From: Minicystis rosea
GTDB taxonomy: Bacteria > Myxococcota_A > Polyangia > Polyangiales > Polyangiaceae
Assembly (NCBI GenBank): GCA_001931535.1
Contig: CP016211.1
Span: 5,873,573-5,937,572 of the forward strand
Direction: 5' to 3'
Length of the DNA stretch: 64,000 nt
How positions within the stretch are numbered: the stretch's first letter is position 1; each line of letters begins with the position of its first letter. The notes under the pieces were generated by a model. The model saw nothing but the letters and a program-made list of their open reading frames with translations, was not told the DNA's origin and did not search any database. Of this stretch, positions 17,272 to 25,889 are shown piece after piece. The position numbers were made by a program, and so were the translations under genes.

Positions 17272-17880
17272 CTAGCGCCGGCAGGTCAGGTGGAAGCCCT
17301 GCAAACCCGGGCCTGCGATGGGCCCGCAGAAGCTCAGACAGCGCGTGCCGGGAGGGAAGCAATCGCAGGAGCGCGCCACGCCGGCCTCGGGGATGCAGGC
17401 CGGGGGGAGCGGTTTGCAGGCGTAGTCCGTCGGCGGATCGAGCACGTCGCTGAGCACGATCTCGCAGTAGCTCGTGCGCGCGTCGCAGAAGTGGGGCCCG
17501 CAGGCGGCGAAGTCGGGGACGTCGTGGCCGCAGCCGCCCATGACCGCGAGATCGATGCCGGCGGCGTGGGCCACGCGCTCGCTCGCGTACACCTTGCCGT
17601 CGCACCCGCAGACGGGTTGCTCGGGCGTCGCGCCGGCCGCGGCGCGGGGCCGGCAGGTGCCCGGCCGCTTCCCCTTCCCGCAGAGGCCGGGTGTGTAAGC
17701 GCAGTATTCGTCCGGCCCGCAGGGAGCCGAGGGCCCGCAGGCCGTGCCGGCATCGGGCGCGGCGCGGCCGGCGTCATGCTCGGCGGCGCTGGGGGCCGTC
17801 CGGCACGAGGTCGCGATCGAAGCGACGAGGAAGACGAGGAAGACGGACGTCGCGACCGTCCGGCGCTCGCCGTCGATCAT
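17272..17880 (-). CDS. Cys-rich lipoprotein with Kazal-like segment
   Basis: A 202-residue exported lipoprotein. The signal VATSVFLVFLVASIATSC provides a lipobox ending at Cys26. An Ala-rich linker precedes a Cys-rich region: CGPSAPCGPDEYCAYTPGLCGKGKRPGTCRPR, then PVCGCDGKVYASERVAHAAGIDLAVMGGC, which resembles the PVCGCDGxTY motif of Kazal-type inhibitor domains. Protease inhibition is not shown; the motif also occurs in non-inhibitory extracellular proteins. The ATG at 17880 overlaps the stop of the gene upstream by 4 bp. The TAG stop lies within the CTAG target duplication of the adjacent insertion sequence. Confidence 0.8.
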   Translation of the reverse strand: MIDGERRTVATSVFLVFLVASIATSCRTAPSAAEHDAGRAAPDAGTACGPSAPCGPDEYCAYTPGLCGKGKRPGTCRPRAAAGATPEQPVCGCDGKVYASERVAHAAGIDLAVMGGCGHDVPDFAACGPHFCDARTSYCEIVLSDVLDPPTDYACKPLPPACIPEAGVARSCDCFPPGTRCLSFCGPIAGPGLQGFHLTCRR

Positions 17881-19157
17881 CGCCGCCGCGCCCGCAGGAA
17901 CGAAAGCGCCGCGAGCGCAGCGCCCGCGAGGAGCCACGGCCGCGGCGCGGCGTCGTCGCCGCTCGGATAGCTGCAGTCGCAGCCGGAGCCGATGCTCGGG
18001 CCCTCACCGCTCCCGCCGGTACCGGTCGCACCGCCGGTGCCCGCAGGCGCGCCGCCGCTGCCGGCATCGGGCGCGTCGTCGGCGAGCCAGGGCGCCACGC
18101 AGCGGTTCACCGAAGCCTTGCAGCCACACTCGGCGGGGCACCCTTCACCGCACTGCCCCTGTGCGGTGACGGCCGGGTAGTTGCCCGCGCGGAGGGCCGC
18201 CCAATCGGCGGTCACGTCGCTGCCCTGCGCCGCCGCCGCGTTGATCGCGCAGTGGGCGTTGGCGATGGCGTCGACGTTCGCCTGGCTGCCCGTGTAGGGC
18301 GGGTCGTTCGAGACGCCGTCGGGCATGCCGTTGGCCACGCCGGCGGCCTGGAAGATGGGCAGCACCGACTGGCCGGCCCCGAGGCTCACGTAGGCGGTCA
18401 CGTACTCGGTGCGGCGCGCGTCGGGGTTGTGGCCCTGATCGGCGACGACGTCCCAGGCCATCTTGTCGTGTTGCACCAGATCGAAGACGCGCGCCCAGCC
18501 CGCGTATCCCATGGTGGGCAGCTCGAAGATCTGGTCGAACATGGGCACGCGTGGATCGACGCTGTCCCCGCCGGGGTAGAAGCGCTTCTTCTGCGCGGCG
18601 GACGCGGCCAAGAGGTTCGCGTCGCCCAGCGACGTCCCGAGGGTCTCCATGATGCGCCAGTCCATCGAGTTCGGGAACGCGCTCACGTGATCGGCCCAGA
18701 AGTCGGTCGGCCAGCCGGGGGTGACCTGCCCGGTCCAGTCGTTGATGGTCTCGTGCAGCGCGAGCAGGTAGCCCCAGAACCCCTGGACGCCGTACCCGTT
18801 GTTGTAGAAGGCGTCGCCCGTCACCGTCACGCCGAGGCCGCAGCACTCGCTCCCGGTGTGCGCGCCGCCGGTCTCCACCGACGCCTCGAAGGTATAGACG
18901 CCCTCCGCGGGGACGTCGAAGAGCGTCACCAGCTCGTCGATCACGTCGTCTCCGAACGAGAAGAACGCCTCCGGGAACGGGCCGTACTTGTCGATCACCG
19001 AGGTCTCGACGCACCAGGCGGTCTTCGCCGACTGGTAGACCATCGTCTGCGTGCTGCTGCACGCGTGCGCCTCCGCGAGCGGCACGCCGGCAGCGAGGAA
19101 AGCCGCGAGCCCAACCGCGAGACGAGCGTTCGAGAGACGAATTCGGCGCGGCACCAT
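17877..19157 (-). CDS. secreted protein with MYXO-CTERM-like tail
   Basis: A 426-residue protein. A signal peptide (LAVGLAAFLAAGVPLAEAHA) precedes a long extracellular region I do not recognise, with Cys residues and Trp/Tyr-rich stretches (GVQGFWGYLLALHETINDWTGQ). A Gly/Thr/Ser/Ala linker follows (GSGGAPAGTGGATGTGGSG). The end is GCDCSYPSGDDAAPRPWLLAGAALAALSFLRARRR: Cys pair, hydrophobic helix, Arg-rich terminus. This tripartite tail fits the MYXO-CTERM surface-sorting signal. It probably forms an operon with the overlapping lipoprotein gene downstream. Confidence 0.8.
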   Translation of the reverse strand: MVPRRIRLSNARLAVGLAAFLAAGVPLAEAHACSSTQTMVYQSAKTAWCVETSVIDKYGPFPEAFFSFGDDVIDELVTLFDVPAEGVYTFEASVETGGAHTGSECCGLGVTVTGDAFYNNGYGVQGFWGYLLALHETINDWTGQVTPGWPTDFWADHVSAFPNSMDWRIMETLGTSLGDANLLAASAAQKKRFYPGGDSVDPRVPMFDQIFELPTMGYAGWARVFDLVQHDKMAWDVVADQGHNPDARRTEYVTAYVSLGAGQSVLPIFQAAGVANGMPDGVSNDPPYTGSQANVDAIANAHCAINAAAAQGSDVTADWAALRAGNYPAVTAQGQCGEGCPAECGCKASVNRCVAPWLADDAPDAGSGGAPAGTGGATGTGGSGEGPSIGSGCDCSYPSGDDAAPRPWLLAGAALAALSFLRARRR

Positions 19158-19303
19158 GGCTGACCCTGCCTTTCGGGCCGGATCTGTAACGTGAGCCGCG
19201 TCGAAACGTCGAGATCGATCGTCCGTCGACCCGAGGAGGCCGGGCTCGGGACCGCCGTGGAATGGCGGCGCCCGCCTGTCTCTGGTAGACGGGGGCTCGC
19301 ACG

Positions 19304-19771
19304 ATGGACCAGACGCTGCTCCGCTCGTACTTCGCCACGGTGTACGAGTTCCCCACCCTGACCGGAACGGTCCGCGCCTCGCTCGACGGCGAGATCGTGC
19401 AGGATTTCTCGGCGCTGCCGGATCTCCTGACCCGCCGCTTCGCGGTGCTCACGGCCTACAACCCGCGGAGCATGCTCCTGCCGCGGCGGGTGAACGAGCA
19501 GCGCCATTTCGTGCTCCGCGACCTCCTCATCCTCGGCTGCTACCGCGTCGAGCCATGCGTCGGCTCCGAGGCCGAGCCCGAGGGGGTGTGGCGCGAGCCG
19601 GCGTACCTCGTCCACAACATGGATCGGGAGGAGGCCATCTCGTTCGGTCGCGTCTTCCGGCAGAACACCATCTTGTACGCGCAGAACGGGCGGCCCGAGC
19701 TCATCGTCACCGACCCCACGGCGGACGACATCGGCCGCACGTTCCAGGGCAACTGGCGCGTCCGCACGTAG
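19304..19771 (+). CDS. DUF3293 domain protein
   Basis: A 155-residue cytoplasmic protein. The block FAVLTAYNPRSMLLPRRVNEQRHFVLRDLLILGCYRVEPCVG, then WREPAYLVHNMDREEAISFGRVFRQNTILYAQNGRPELI, matches the pattern of DUF3293 proteins (ITAYNPxS...N...L...L...G; W.E.......A..L...F.QNAI). Function unknown. It is divergent from the MYXO-CTERM gene, with 146 bp between the two starts. The next gene follows after 14 bp on the same strand. Confidence 0.8.
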   Translation: MDQTLLRSYFATVYEFPTLTGTVRASLDGEIVQDFSALPDLLTRRFAVLTAYNPRSMLLPRRVNEQRHFVLRDLLILGCYRVEPCVGSEAEPEGVWREPAYLVHNMDREEAISFGRVFRQNTILYAQNGRPELIVTDPTADDIGRTFQGNWRVRT

Positions 19772-19785
19772 GAGATCGCGAGAGC

Positions 19786-20286
19786 ATGCGTCACCTCGCC
19801 ACCATGGTCGCCGCGGCCCTGATCGTCGCCGCGGGGAGCGGCTGCGGGCAGAAGAAGCTGACCGAGTGCAACGCGCTCGTCGGCGTCATCAACGCCGGCA
19901 TGGTGAGCCTCGAGAAGGCGCCCAAGAACGAGAAGGATCCGACCGGGATCGCCGATCTCCGCGCCATGGCCGAGGGCATGGACCGCATCGCCACGGAGGC
20001 CGCGGCCGTGCAGCTCACCGTGCCCGAGCTGAAGAAGCTGCGCGACGACTACCAGAAGATGGCCAAGGAGATCGGCCGCGCCGAGCGCGAGCTGGCCACC
20101 GCCGCCGAAGAGCGCGCCGCCGCGCGCAACGCGCCGAACGGCGACGGCCCCAGCGAAGCGGTCCTCAAGGCCGCCGAAGATCGCTACACCGCGCGCCGTA
20201 ACGCAGCCGACAGCGCCATCGAAGCGGCCGTGAAGCAAGAGGACCCGCTCGTCGATCAGATCAACAAGTTCTGCCAGGCGCCATAG
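19786..20286 (+). CDS. helical lipoprotein of unknown function
   Basis: A 166-residue protein. The N-terminal signal with lipobox (MVAAALIVAAGSGC) puts the lipidated Cys at about residue 20. The rest is charged and helical, with a probable coiled coil (VPELKKLRDDYQKMAKEIGRAERELATAAEERAAARN) and three Cys in all. It lies 14 bp after the DUF3293 gene and is likely co-transcribed. No recognisable enzymatic motif. Confidence 0.7.
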   Translation: MRHLATMVAAALIVAAGSGCGQKKLTECNALVGVINAGMVSLEKAPKNEKDPTGIADLRAMAEGMDRIATEAAAVQLTVPELKKLRDDYQKMAKEIGRAERELATAAEERAAARNAPNGDGPSEAVLKAAEDRYTARRNAADSAIEAAVKQEDPLVDQINKFCQAP

Positions 20287-20290
20287 CTTG

Positions 20291-20306
20291 ACAGCCCACG
20301 CGGGCT
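20291..20306 (+). terminator. short GC hairpin
   Basis: CAGCCC-acgc-GGGCTG directly follows the helical lipoprotein gene and precedes the next start by under 20 bp. It could terminate or attenuate transcription; there is no T-run. Confidence 0.3.
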
Positions 20307-20324
20307 GGCCGACCGTGCGCGCCC

Positions 20325-23114
20325 ATGCGCGCGTCGACTTTCACTGCAATCGGTATTTCGGGCTTCGTGCTCGCGGTCAGCCTCGCCGGCTGTGGATCCT
20401 CCGGCGGCTCGACGGGCGGCGGCGGGAGCGCGACGACCTCTTCCACCTCCTCGTCCAGCACCACCACCACGAGCTCGACGGGCACCGGCTCGCCGACCAC
20501 CAGCAGCGGCGGCGCCCAGTGCACCACGGCTGCCGAATGCCCGGCGACGGGCAACGCTTGCATCGTGCCGACCTGCGTCGCGGGCGGCTGTGACACGTTC
20601 CCCGCCGCGAAGGGCGAGGCGTGCACCACCATGGGGGGCAAGGTCTGCGACGGCGGGGGCAACTGCGTCGTCTGCGTCAAGGATACCGACTGCGGCGCGG
20701 GGAGCTGTATCAACGGCCAGTGCGTCGTCATCGACTGCGCTGACGACGTGAAGAACGGCACCGAGACCGACGTCGACTGCGGCGGCAGCTCGTGCGACCC
20801 GTGCGCCAATGGCAAGAAGTGCGGGGTCAACGCCGACTGCACCAGCGGCCTCTGCACGAGCGGGGTCTGCGTCGCCGCCCCGAGCTGTACCGACGACGTG
20901 AAGAACGGCGCGGAGACCGACGTCGACTGCGGCGGCGGCACCTGCGCCAAGTGCGCCGACGGCAAGACCTGCAACGCCGACGCGGACTGCCAGAACGCGC
21001 TCTGCGCGAGCGGCGTCTGCGCCACCGCGCCCGGCTGCGACGACACCGTGAAGAACGGCGCCGAGACCGACGTCGACTGCGGCGGCGGCACCTGCGCGAC
21101 CTGCGCCGACACCAAGGCGTGCGCGGTCAACGCCGACTGCACGAGCGGCCTCTGCACGGGCAACGTCTGCGTCGCCGCCCCGAGCTGCACCGACAACGTC
21201 AAGAACGCGCTGGAGACCGACGTCGACTGCGGCGGCCCCGCCTGCGCGACCTGCGCCGACGGCAAGGGCTGCATGGCCAACGCCGACTGCGTGAGCGGCC
21301 TCTGCACGGGCAACGTCTGCGTCGCCGTCCCCGCCTGCAACGACGCCATCAAGAACGGCGACGAGACCGACGTCGACTGCGGCGGCGGCACCTGCAACGC
21401 CTGCCCCAACACCCTCGCGTGCCTCCTCAACAGCGATTGCGTGAGCAATCTCTGCACGAACGGCATCTGCGTCGCGCCCGTGAGCTGCACGGACACCATC
21501 AAGAACGGCGCCGAGACCGACGTCGACTGCGGCGGCGGCACCTGCTCCAAGTGCGCCGACACCAAGGCGTGCGCGGTCAACGCCGACTGCACGAGCAACT
21601 CCTGCGTCGGCGGCATCTGCACCGCGGTGGCCCCGACCTGCACCGACACCGTGAAGAACGGCGCCGAGACCGACGTCGACTGCGGCGGCGGCACCTGCTC
21701 CAAGTGCGCCGACACCAAGGCGTGCGCGGTCAACACCGACTGCACGAGCAACTCCTGCATCGGCGGCATCTGCACGGCGCTCCCGGTCTGCAACGACGCC
21801 ATCAAGAACGGCGTCGAGACCGACATCGACTGCGGCGGCGGTATCTGCCAGCCCTGCGGCTTCGGCAAGGCCTGCATCCTCGCGACCGATTGCTTCGAGG
21901 GCGTGTGCAGCGGCGGCCTCTGCGCCGCGCCGACCTGCGCCGACGCCGTGAAGAACAGCACCGAGACCGACATCGACTGCGGCGGCCCCTCCTGCCCCGC
22001 GTGCGCCAACACCAAGGCGTGCAACATCAACGCCGACTGCACGAGCAACTCCTGCGTCGGCGGCGTCTGCACCGCGGTGGCCCCGACCTGCACCGACACC
22101 ATCAAGAACGGCGCCGAGACCGACGTCGACTGCGGCGGCGGCACCTGCCCCGCGTGCGCCGACACCAAGGCGTGCGCGGTCAACGCCGACTGCACGAGCA
22201 ACTCCTGCGTCGGTGGCATCTGCACGGCGGTGGTGGTCCCGACCTGCACCGACACCATCAAGAACGGCGCCGAGACCGACGTCGACTGCGGCGGCGGCAC
22301 CTGCCCCGCGTGCGCCAACACCAAGGCGTGCGCGGTCAACGCCGACTGCACGAGCAACTCCTGCATCGGCGGCATCTGCACCGCGTCGGGCGCGACCTGC
22401 ACCGACACCATCAAGAACGGCGTCGAGACCGACGTCGACTGCGGCGGCGGCACCTGCGGCGGCTGCGCCACCGGCAAGGTGTGCAGCGTCAACGGCGACT
22501 GCCTGAGCGGCAAGTGCACGAGCGGCCTCTGCGTCGATCGGCTCCTCATCAGCCAGGTGCAGACGCGCGGCACCAACGGCGGCAACGACGAGTTCGTCGA
22601 GATCTACAACCCGGGCAGCGCGCCGGTCACGTTCGACAGCACCTGGACCGTCACGAGTCGCAGCGCCGTCGGCACGTGTACGAACAACAACGAAGGGACG
22701 CGCATCACCGGCACCGGCCAGGTGATCCCCGCGCACGGGTACCTGCTCTACACGAACAACGGCAGCAACAGCTACAACGGCGCGGTCGCCGGCAACGGCA
22801 CGTACAACAGCGGCTTCACCGATGCCGGGAGCATGGTGCTGAAGCACGGCAGCGTCGTGGTGGACGCGCTCTGCTTCTACTTCGACAACGCCACCCAAAG
22901 CGCGCTCACGACCTGCTCGACGCCGTACACCTGCGAGGGCGCCCCGGTGTTGAACCCCCACGACAACACGGGCAGCACGAACACCGACGCCAGCCTGGAG
23001 CGCAAGCCGGGCGGCACCGCCGGCAACGGTCAGGACACGAACGACAACGCGTCGGACTTCGTCAGCAAGGCCGCGGCCACGCCGCGCAACCTGTCGAGCC
23101 CGGCCGCGCCCTGA
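20325..23114 (+). CDS. lipoprotein with twelve Cys-rich repeats and lamin-tail domain
   Basis: A 929-residue surface lipoprotein. Signal SGFVLAVSLAGC gives a lipidated Cys at about 24, followed by a Ser/Thr/Gly linker (residues about 25-65). Twelve tandem units of about 50 residues then run from about 140 to 735. Each has the form DxxKNGxETDxDCGGxxC..C....C....DC.S..C..G.C, so each holds eight or so Cys spaced for disulfides and an acidic patch that could bind Ca2+. The C-terminal 190 residues look like a lamin-tail domain (LLISQVQTRGTNGGNDEFVEIYNPGSAPVTF, GYLLYTNNGS), common in bacterial extracellular proteins. Some DNA repeats are nearly identical, implying recent expansion. Probably an adhesin or structural surface protein. 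Confidence 0.85.
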   Translation: MRASTFTAIGISGFVLAVSLAGCGSSGGSTGGGGSATTSSTSSSSTTTTSSTGTGSPTTSSGGAQCTTAAECPATGNACIVPTCVAGGCDTFPAAKGEACTTMGGKVCDGGGNCVVCVKDTDCGAGSCINGQCVVIDCADDVKNGTETDVDCGGSSCDPCANGKKCGVNADCTSGLCTSGVCVAAPSCTDDVKNGAETDVDCGGGTCAKCADGKTCNADADCQNALCASGVCATAPGCDDTVKNGAETDVDCGGGTCATCADTKACAVNADCTSGLCTGNVCVAAPSCTDNVKNALETDVDCGGPACATCADGKGCMANADCVSGLCTGNVCVAVPACNDAIKNGDETDVDCGGGTCNACPNTLACLLNSDCVSNLCTNGICVAPVSCTDTIKNGAETDVDCGGGTCSKCADTKACAVNADCTSNSCVGGICTAVAPTCTDTVKNGAETDVDCGGGTCSKCADTKACAVNTDCTSNSCIGGICTALPVCNDAIKNGVETDIDCGGGICQPCGFGKACILATDCFEGVCSGGLCAAPTCADAVKNSTETDIDCGGPSCPACANTKACNINADCTSNSCVGGVCTAVAPTCTDTIKNGAETDVDCGGGTCPACADTKACAVNADCTSNSCVGGICTAVVVPTCTDTIKNGAETDVDCGGGTCPACANTKACAVNADCTSNSCIGGICTASGATCTDTIKNGVETDVDCGGGTCGGCATGKVCSVNGDCLSGKCTSGLCVDRLLISQVQTRGTNGGNDEFVEIYNPGSAPVTFDSTWTVTSRSAVGTCTNNNEGTRITGTGQVIPAHGYLLYTNNGSNSYNGAVAGNGTYNSGFTDAGSMVLKHGSVVVDALCFYFDNATQSALTTCSTPYTCEGAPVLNPHDNTGSTNTDASLERKPGGTAGNGQDTNDNASDFVSKAAATPRNLSSPAAP
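20739..22540 (+). repeat. twelve ~150-bp tandem coding repeats
   Basis: In-frame repeats encode the KNGxETDxDCGG modules. Units around 21480-21780 and 22085-22400 share long near-identical blocks, for example the stretch encoding TDTIKNGAETDVDCGGGTC. Confidence 0.9.
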
Positions 23115-23121
23115 TCATCGA

Positions 23122-23145
23122 CCCCGGCGGCTCTGCCCGTCGGGG
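23122..23145 (+). terminator. hairpin after the 929-residue lipoprotein gene
   Basis: CCCCGGCGG-ctctg-CCCGTCGGGG forms a stem with one mismatch a few bases past the stop codon. No T-run follows. Confidence 0.45.
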
Positions 23146-23291
23146 TACGCCCCTCGCATCCCCTCCCCTCTCGTCGGATCGCATCGCTTCGCGCCCGACG
23201 CTTCGCTCCTCGCACCAAGAACGAGCCTCGAGCCAGCCGCGCGCTGCCGACCCGACGCCGGAACATCGGCCCTGTGGGCGGCGCGCCGCGG

Positions 23292-23690
23292 TTTCCGGTG
23301 CCGGAACAACCCTCGCAAAGCCTGCGCGGGGCCTGTTCCGGCGCAGGAACAACCCTCGTACAGCGTGCACCAGGCCTGTCCCGGCGCAGGACAACGTCCG
23401 TCAACGCGTGACGGCACCTGTCCCGGCGGGGGACAGGCACCGTCCGCGCTGCTGCTGCCGGTCCCGAAACGGGACAACGAGCCCCCACGTCCCTTTGCGC
23501 GGGTTGTCCCGGCGCAGGACAACGTCCGTCAACGCGTGACGGCACCTGTCCCGGCGCCGGGACAGGCACCGCGCACGCGAACGGGGTTGGTCCTGCCCTG
23601 GGACCATCCCCCTCCATGGAGACGGCCGGCAGTCCCACGCCGGGACAGGCACGGTCCATCGCGATCGAGGTCGTGATCCGGCGGCGGAAC
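23292..23690. repeat. regular array of about ten palindromes, ~42.6-bp period
   Basis: Inverted repeats are centred at about 23299.5, 23342.5, 23385, 23427, 23468, 23513, 23555.5, 23597, 23639 and 23682.5, so the mean spacing is about 42.6 bp. Examples are TGTTCC/GGAACA, GTCCCG/CGGGAC, GTTGTCC/GGACAAC, TGGTCC/GGACCA, and a perfect pair of 11-bp arms CCTGTCCCGGC at 23545-23566. The intervening 20-25 bp differ, except that a 52-bp block at 23377-23428 is repeated exactly at 23505-23556, three periods away. Two of the interspersed segments contain a second palindrome, CCGTCA-acgcg-TGACGG. Spacing is not a multiple of three, which argues against a coding repeat. Confidence 0.85.
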
Positions 23691-23908
23691 ACACCATGTC
23701 CATCGCCGACGGAGGTTGTCCTGGAGCGCGCAAAGACGAAACGGGAGCGAAGAGGGCGAAGCAGGCTCGAGCGAGCCCGAGGGCGACGACGAAGCCCGCC
23801 GCGCCGTGCTCGGAGCCCGCTCGAGCAAGCCGACGGCATGCCCGAGCGGCGCGACGTGAAGAGGGGCAACGCATCCTTCCGGCATGGGGGATGGGGCCCC
23901 TGCCGCGA

Positions 23909-24212
23909 GACAACCGCGCAAGCTCCGTACACCGCTCGTCACGGCGTATGGCGACAAGGCCGTGCCGCACGAGAAGACAACCGCGCAAGCTCCGTACACC
24001 GCTCGTCACGGCGTGTGGCGACAAGGCCCGTGCCGCACGAGAAAACAACCGCGCAAGCTCCGTACATCGCTCGTCACGGCAGGTGGCGACAAGGCCCGTT
24101 TCCATGAAGCGAACGACCGCACGAGCCATGTACGTCGCTCGTGCGGATAGGCCCGTGCCGCAGCGCAAACAACCGAGCAAACTCCGTAGAAACAAGGCTC
24201 GTGCCGCATGAC
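23909..24212. repeat. array of five ~67-bp direct repeats
   Basis: Copies begin at about 23909, 23976, 24044, 24112 and 24168. The conserved parts of a unit are ACAACCGCGCAAGCTCCGTA, CACCGCTCGTCACGGC, TGGCGACAAGGCC and CGTGCCGCACGAGA. The first three copies are nearly identical; the fourth and fifth are diverged and shortened. Frames run through it on both strands but look like repeat-driven open frames. Confidence 0.85.
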
Positions 24213-24385
24213 GCACGAGGATGAAGTCGCTGCCATCAACGCATGACGAGACGCGGCTCCGGCTCCGGCAAGCAGATTGCTTAGGGTGGCGTCCAAGTCT
24301 CGATATCGCTTCGCCGAGCCTCGTCGAATGGCTCGGTCTCGTGTCCCGACGATGACCGAGCATCGTTGGAAGAGAAGAGGAAACC

Positions 24386-25879
24386 ATGCTTCGATGGACG
24401 CAGCGCGCTCCGCGGCTCTTTCTCCCGCTCGTCGGGCTCGCCGCTCTGCTCACGGCTTGCAGCAGCACTTCCGAGACGCCCGGGCCCACCGACGCCGGCG
24501 TGAACGACGCGTCCCACCCCGATACGGGTGCGTCGAGCGGCAGCGGCGGCAACGGCGGCAACGGCGGCACGGGCGGCGCCCCGGTGACGCCGCCCGGGCC
24601 CGACGCCGATTGGGGGATGGGGAGCGAGACCGGCTCTCTCGAAGGCGACGTGTGGACGCCGGGCCGCGACGAAAACGGCCTCGTCAACGCGTCCTCGTGG
24701 GCGCTCGTGCCGGGCGGCCGGTGGATCGAGGTGAACGGCACGCGGCTCGACGGTCTCGACGCCGAGGTGAAGGCTCAGATCCCCGGCTGGAAGGATTACG
24801 GCTCGGGTGGGTGGGTGGCCGTCACGCATGCGTGGAACGCGCCCGCCGTCGATCCCGAGGGCAGCCGCTTGTGGTGGGTCACCGCCGGCGGGCACGGCGA
24901 CTCGAGCAACAACGGCATCTATCGGTTCGATGCGTTCCGCATGACGTACGCCATCGAGCACCTCCCCTCGGACACCACGAAGTGGAGCGACGGCTACAAG
25001 CTCCTCCAGACCACGAACACCTTCACGTCGTGCGCGGAGTCGAGCGCGGAGTACAACGCCAGCGTCGACGCGGGCACCGCGGAGCCGGCGGGCGGCTGGT
25101 TCTACGACGAGCTCTTCTGGGATCGGCAGCCGACGTCGCGCCACACGTACTCGGGCGCGGTGTACGCGCCGAAGACCGACGAGCTCGTGGTCCCGGTGCG
25201 ACGCCTCTGGCGCTACTCGCGCGCGACGGGCCAGTGGACGTACAAGCGGCTCGCCGGCGACAGCGCGACGAACAACCTCGGCGAAGAGGTCATCGCCGCC
25301 TACGACCAGTACAAGGATCAGGTCCTCATCGCGGCGTGCGGCTCGGGCGGGCCGTGGAGCGACACGTTCGACATGAGCGGCTCCAAGTGGACCGGCGAGG
25401 GCACGGCCTGGAACGGCTGGGACTGGAACGGCGCCGCTGACACGCGCGACGGGGATGTCGTCACCATCTTCCGCACGCCGGAAGATCCCGCAAACCAGTA
25501 CGCGCTCGAGGGCCGCTACGCGACCTTCGACGTGAAGGAGCACAAGGTCGTGCAGAGCGGCCTCGTGCAGTACGCGGGCGGCCTCGCGGCCAGCGACTTC
25601 CCCTTCGGCGACGACGGCGCGGGCATGGTGTACGTGCCGCCGCTCAATCGTTACTGGGTGGCGGTCAAGGACAAGTCGGGCTCGCTCGCGTGGTTCGAGC
25701 TCGATCCCACGACGACGCCCGCGTGGACGTTCGGCCGCATGACGGCGCAGGCCGGCGCGGTCCCCGCGCTCTCGAGCGGCAGCACCGTCATGCGCCGCCG
25801 GATGATCTGGATGCCGAAGCTCCACGCGCTCCTCTTCATGGGCTCCGCGGACAAGAACATCACGTTGTATCGGTTTTGA
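24386..25879 (+). CDS. kelch/galactose-oxidase-like beta-propeller lipoprotein
   Basis: A 497-residue exported lipoprotein. Signal PRLFLPLVGLAALLTAC gives a lipidated Cys at about 25. A Gly/Asn/Ser-rich linker (GASSGSGGNGGNGGTGG) is followed by a Trp-rich region with propeller-like strands: SRLWWVTAGGHGDSSNNGIYRFDAF, RHTYSGAVYAPKTDELVVPVRRLWRYSRATGQWTYKRL, GAGMVYVPPLNRYWVAV. These resemble kelch or galactose-oxidase central-domain repeats. Catalytic Cys-Tyr residues of galactose oxidase are not evident, so it is probably a binding protein. AGAGGAAACC before the ATG is a plausible ribosome-binding site. Confidence 0.75.
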   Translation: MLRWTQRAPRLFLPLVGLAALLTACSSTSETPGPTDAGVNDASHPDTGASSGSGGNGGNGGTGGAPVTPPGPDADWGMGSETGSLEGDVWTPGRDENGLVNASSWALVPGGRWIEVNGTRLDGLDAEVKAQIPGWKDYGSGGWVAVTHAWNAPAVDPEGSRLWWVTAGGHGDSSNNGIYRFDAFRMTYAIEHLPSDTTKWSDGYKLLQTTNTFTSCAESSAEYNASVDAGTAEPAGGWFYDELFWDRQPTSRHTYSGAVYAPKTDELVVPVRRLWRYSRATGQWTYKRLAGDSATNNLGEEVIAAYDQYKDQVLIAACGSGGPWSDTFDMSGSKWTGEGTAWNGWDWNGAADTRDGDVVTIFRTPEDPANQYALEGRYATFDVKEHKVVQSGLVQYAGGLAASDFPFGDDGAGMVYVPPLNRYWVAVKDKSGSLAWFELDPTTTPAWTFGRMTAQAGAVPALSSGSTVMRRRMIWMPKLHALLFMGSADKNITLYRF

Positions 25880-25889
25880 AGCACCCGAA

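Larger units (their letters stand above)
23146..24385. other. 1.2-kb intergenic region with no convincing gene
   Basis: Between two plus-strand lipoprotein genes. It contains the palindrome array (23292-23690) and the 67-bp repeat array (23909-24212) listed separately. The stretch 23735-23905 between them is purine-rich and unassigned. Several long frames cross the region on both strands, but their translations are Arg/Pro-rich and repeat-derived, without recognisable domains. Confidence 0.7.

Noticed and set aside
17272..17880. Kazal-type protease inhibitor as a firm call
   Set aside because: Only the PVCGCDGKVY-like stretch fits; the full Cys pattern and reactive loop cannot be confirmed by eye.
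20256..22961. Long minus-strand frame of about 900 codons opposite the Cys-rich lipoprotein
   Set aside because: Its repetitive Ala/Val/Gly-rich translation mirrors the coding repeats of the plus-strand gene; it has no ribosome-binding site or domain.
23292..24212. CRISPR array
   Set aside because: Palindromes are spaced regularly but are not identical repeats, 'spacers' include an exact duplicate, and no cas genes occur in the window.
23401..24741. Long minus-strand protein frame across the repeat arrays
   Set aside because: Unit spacings (41-45 bp and 56-68 bp) are not multiples of three, and the translation has no domain or start signal; openness follows from base composition.
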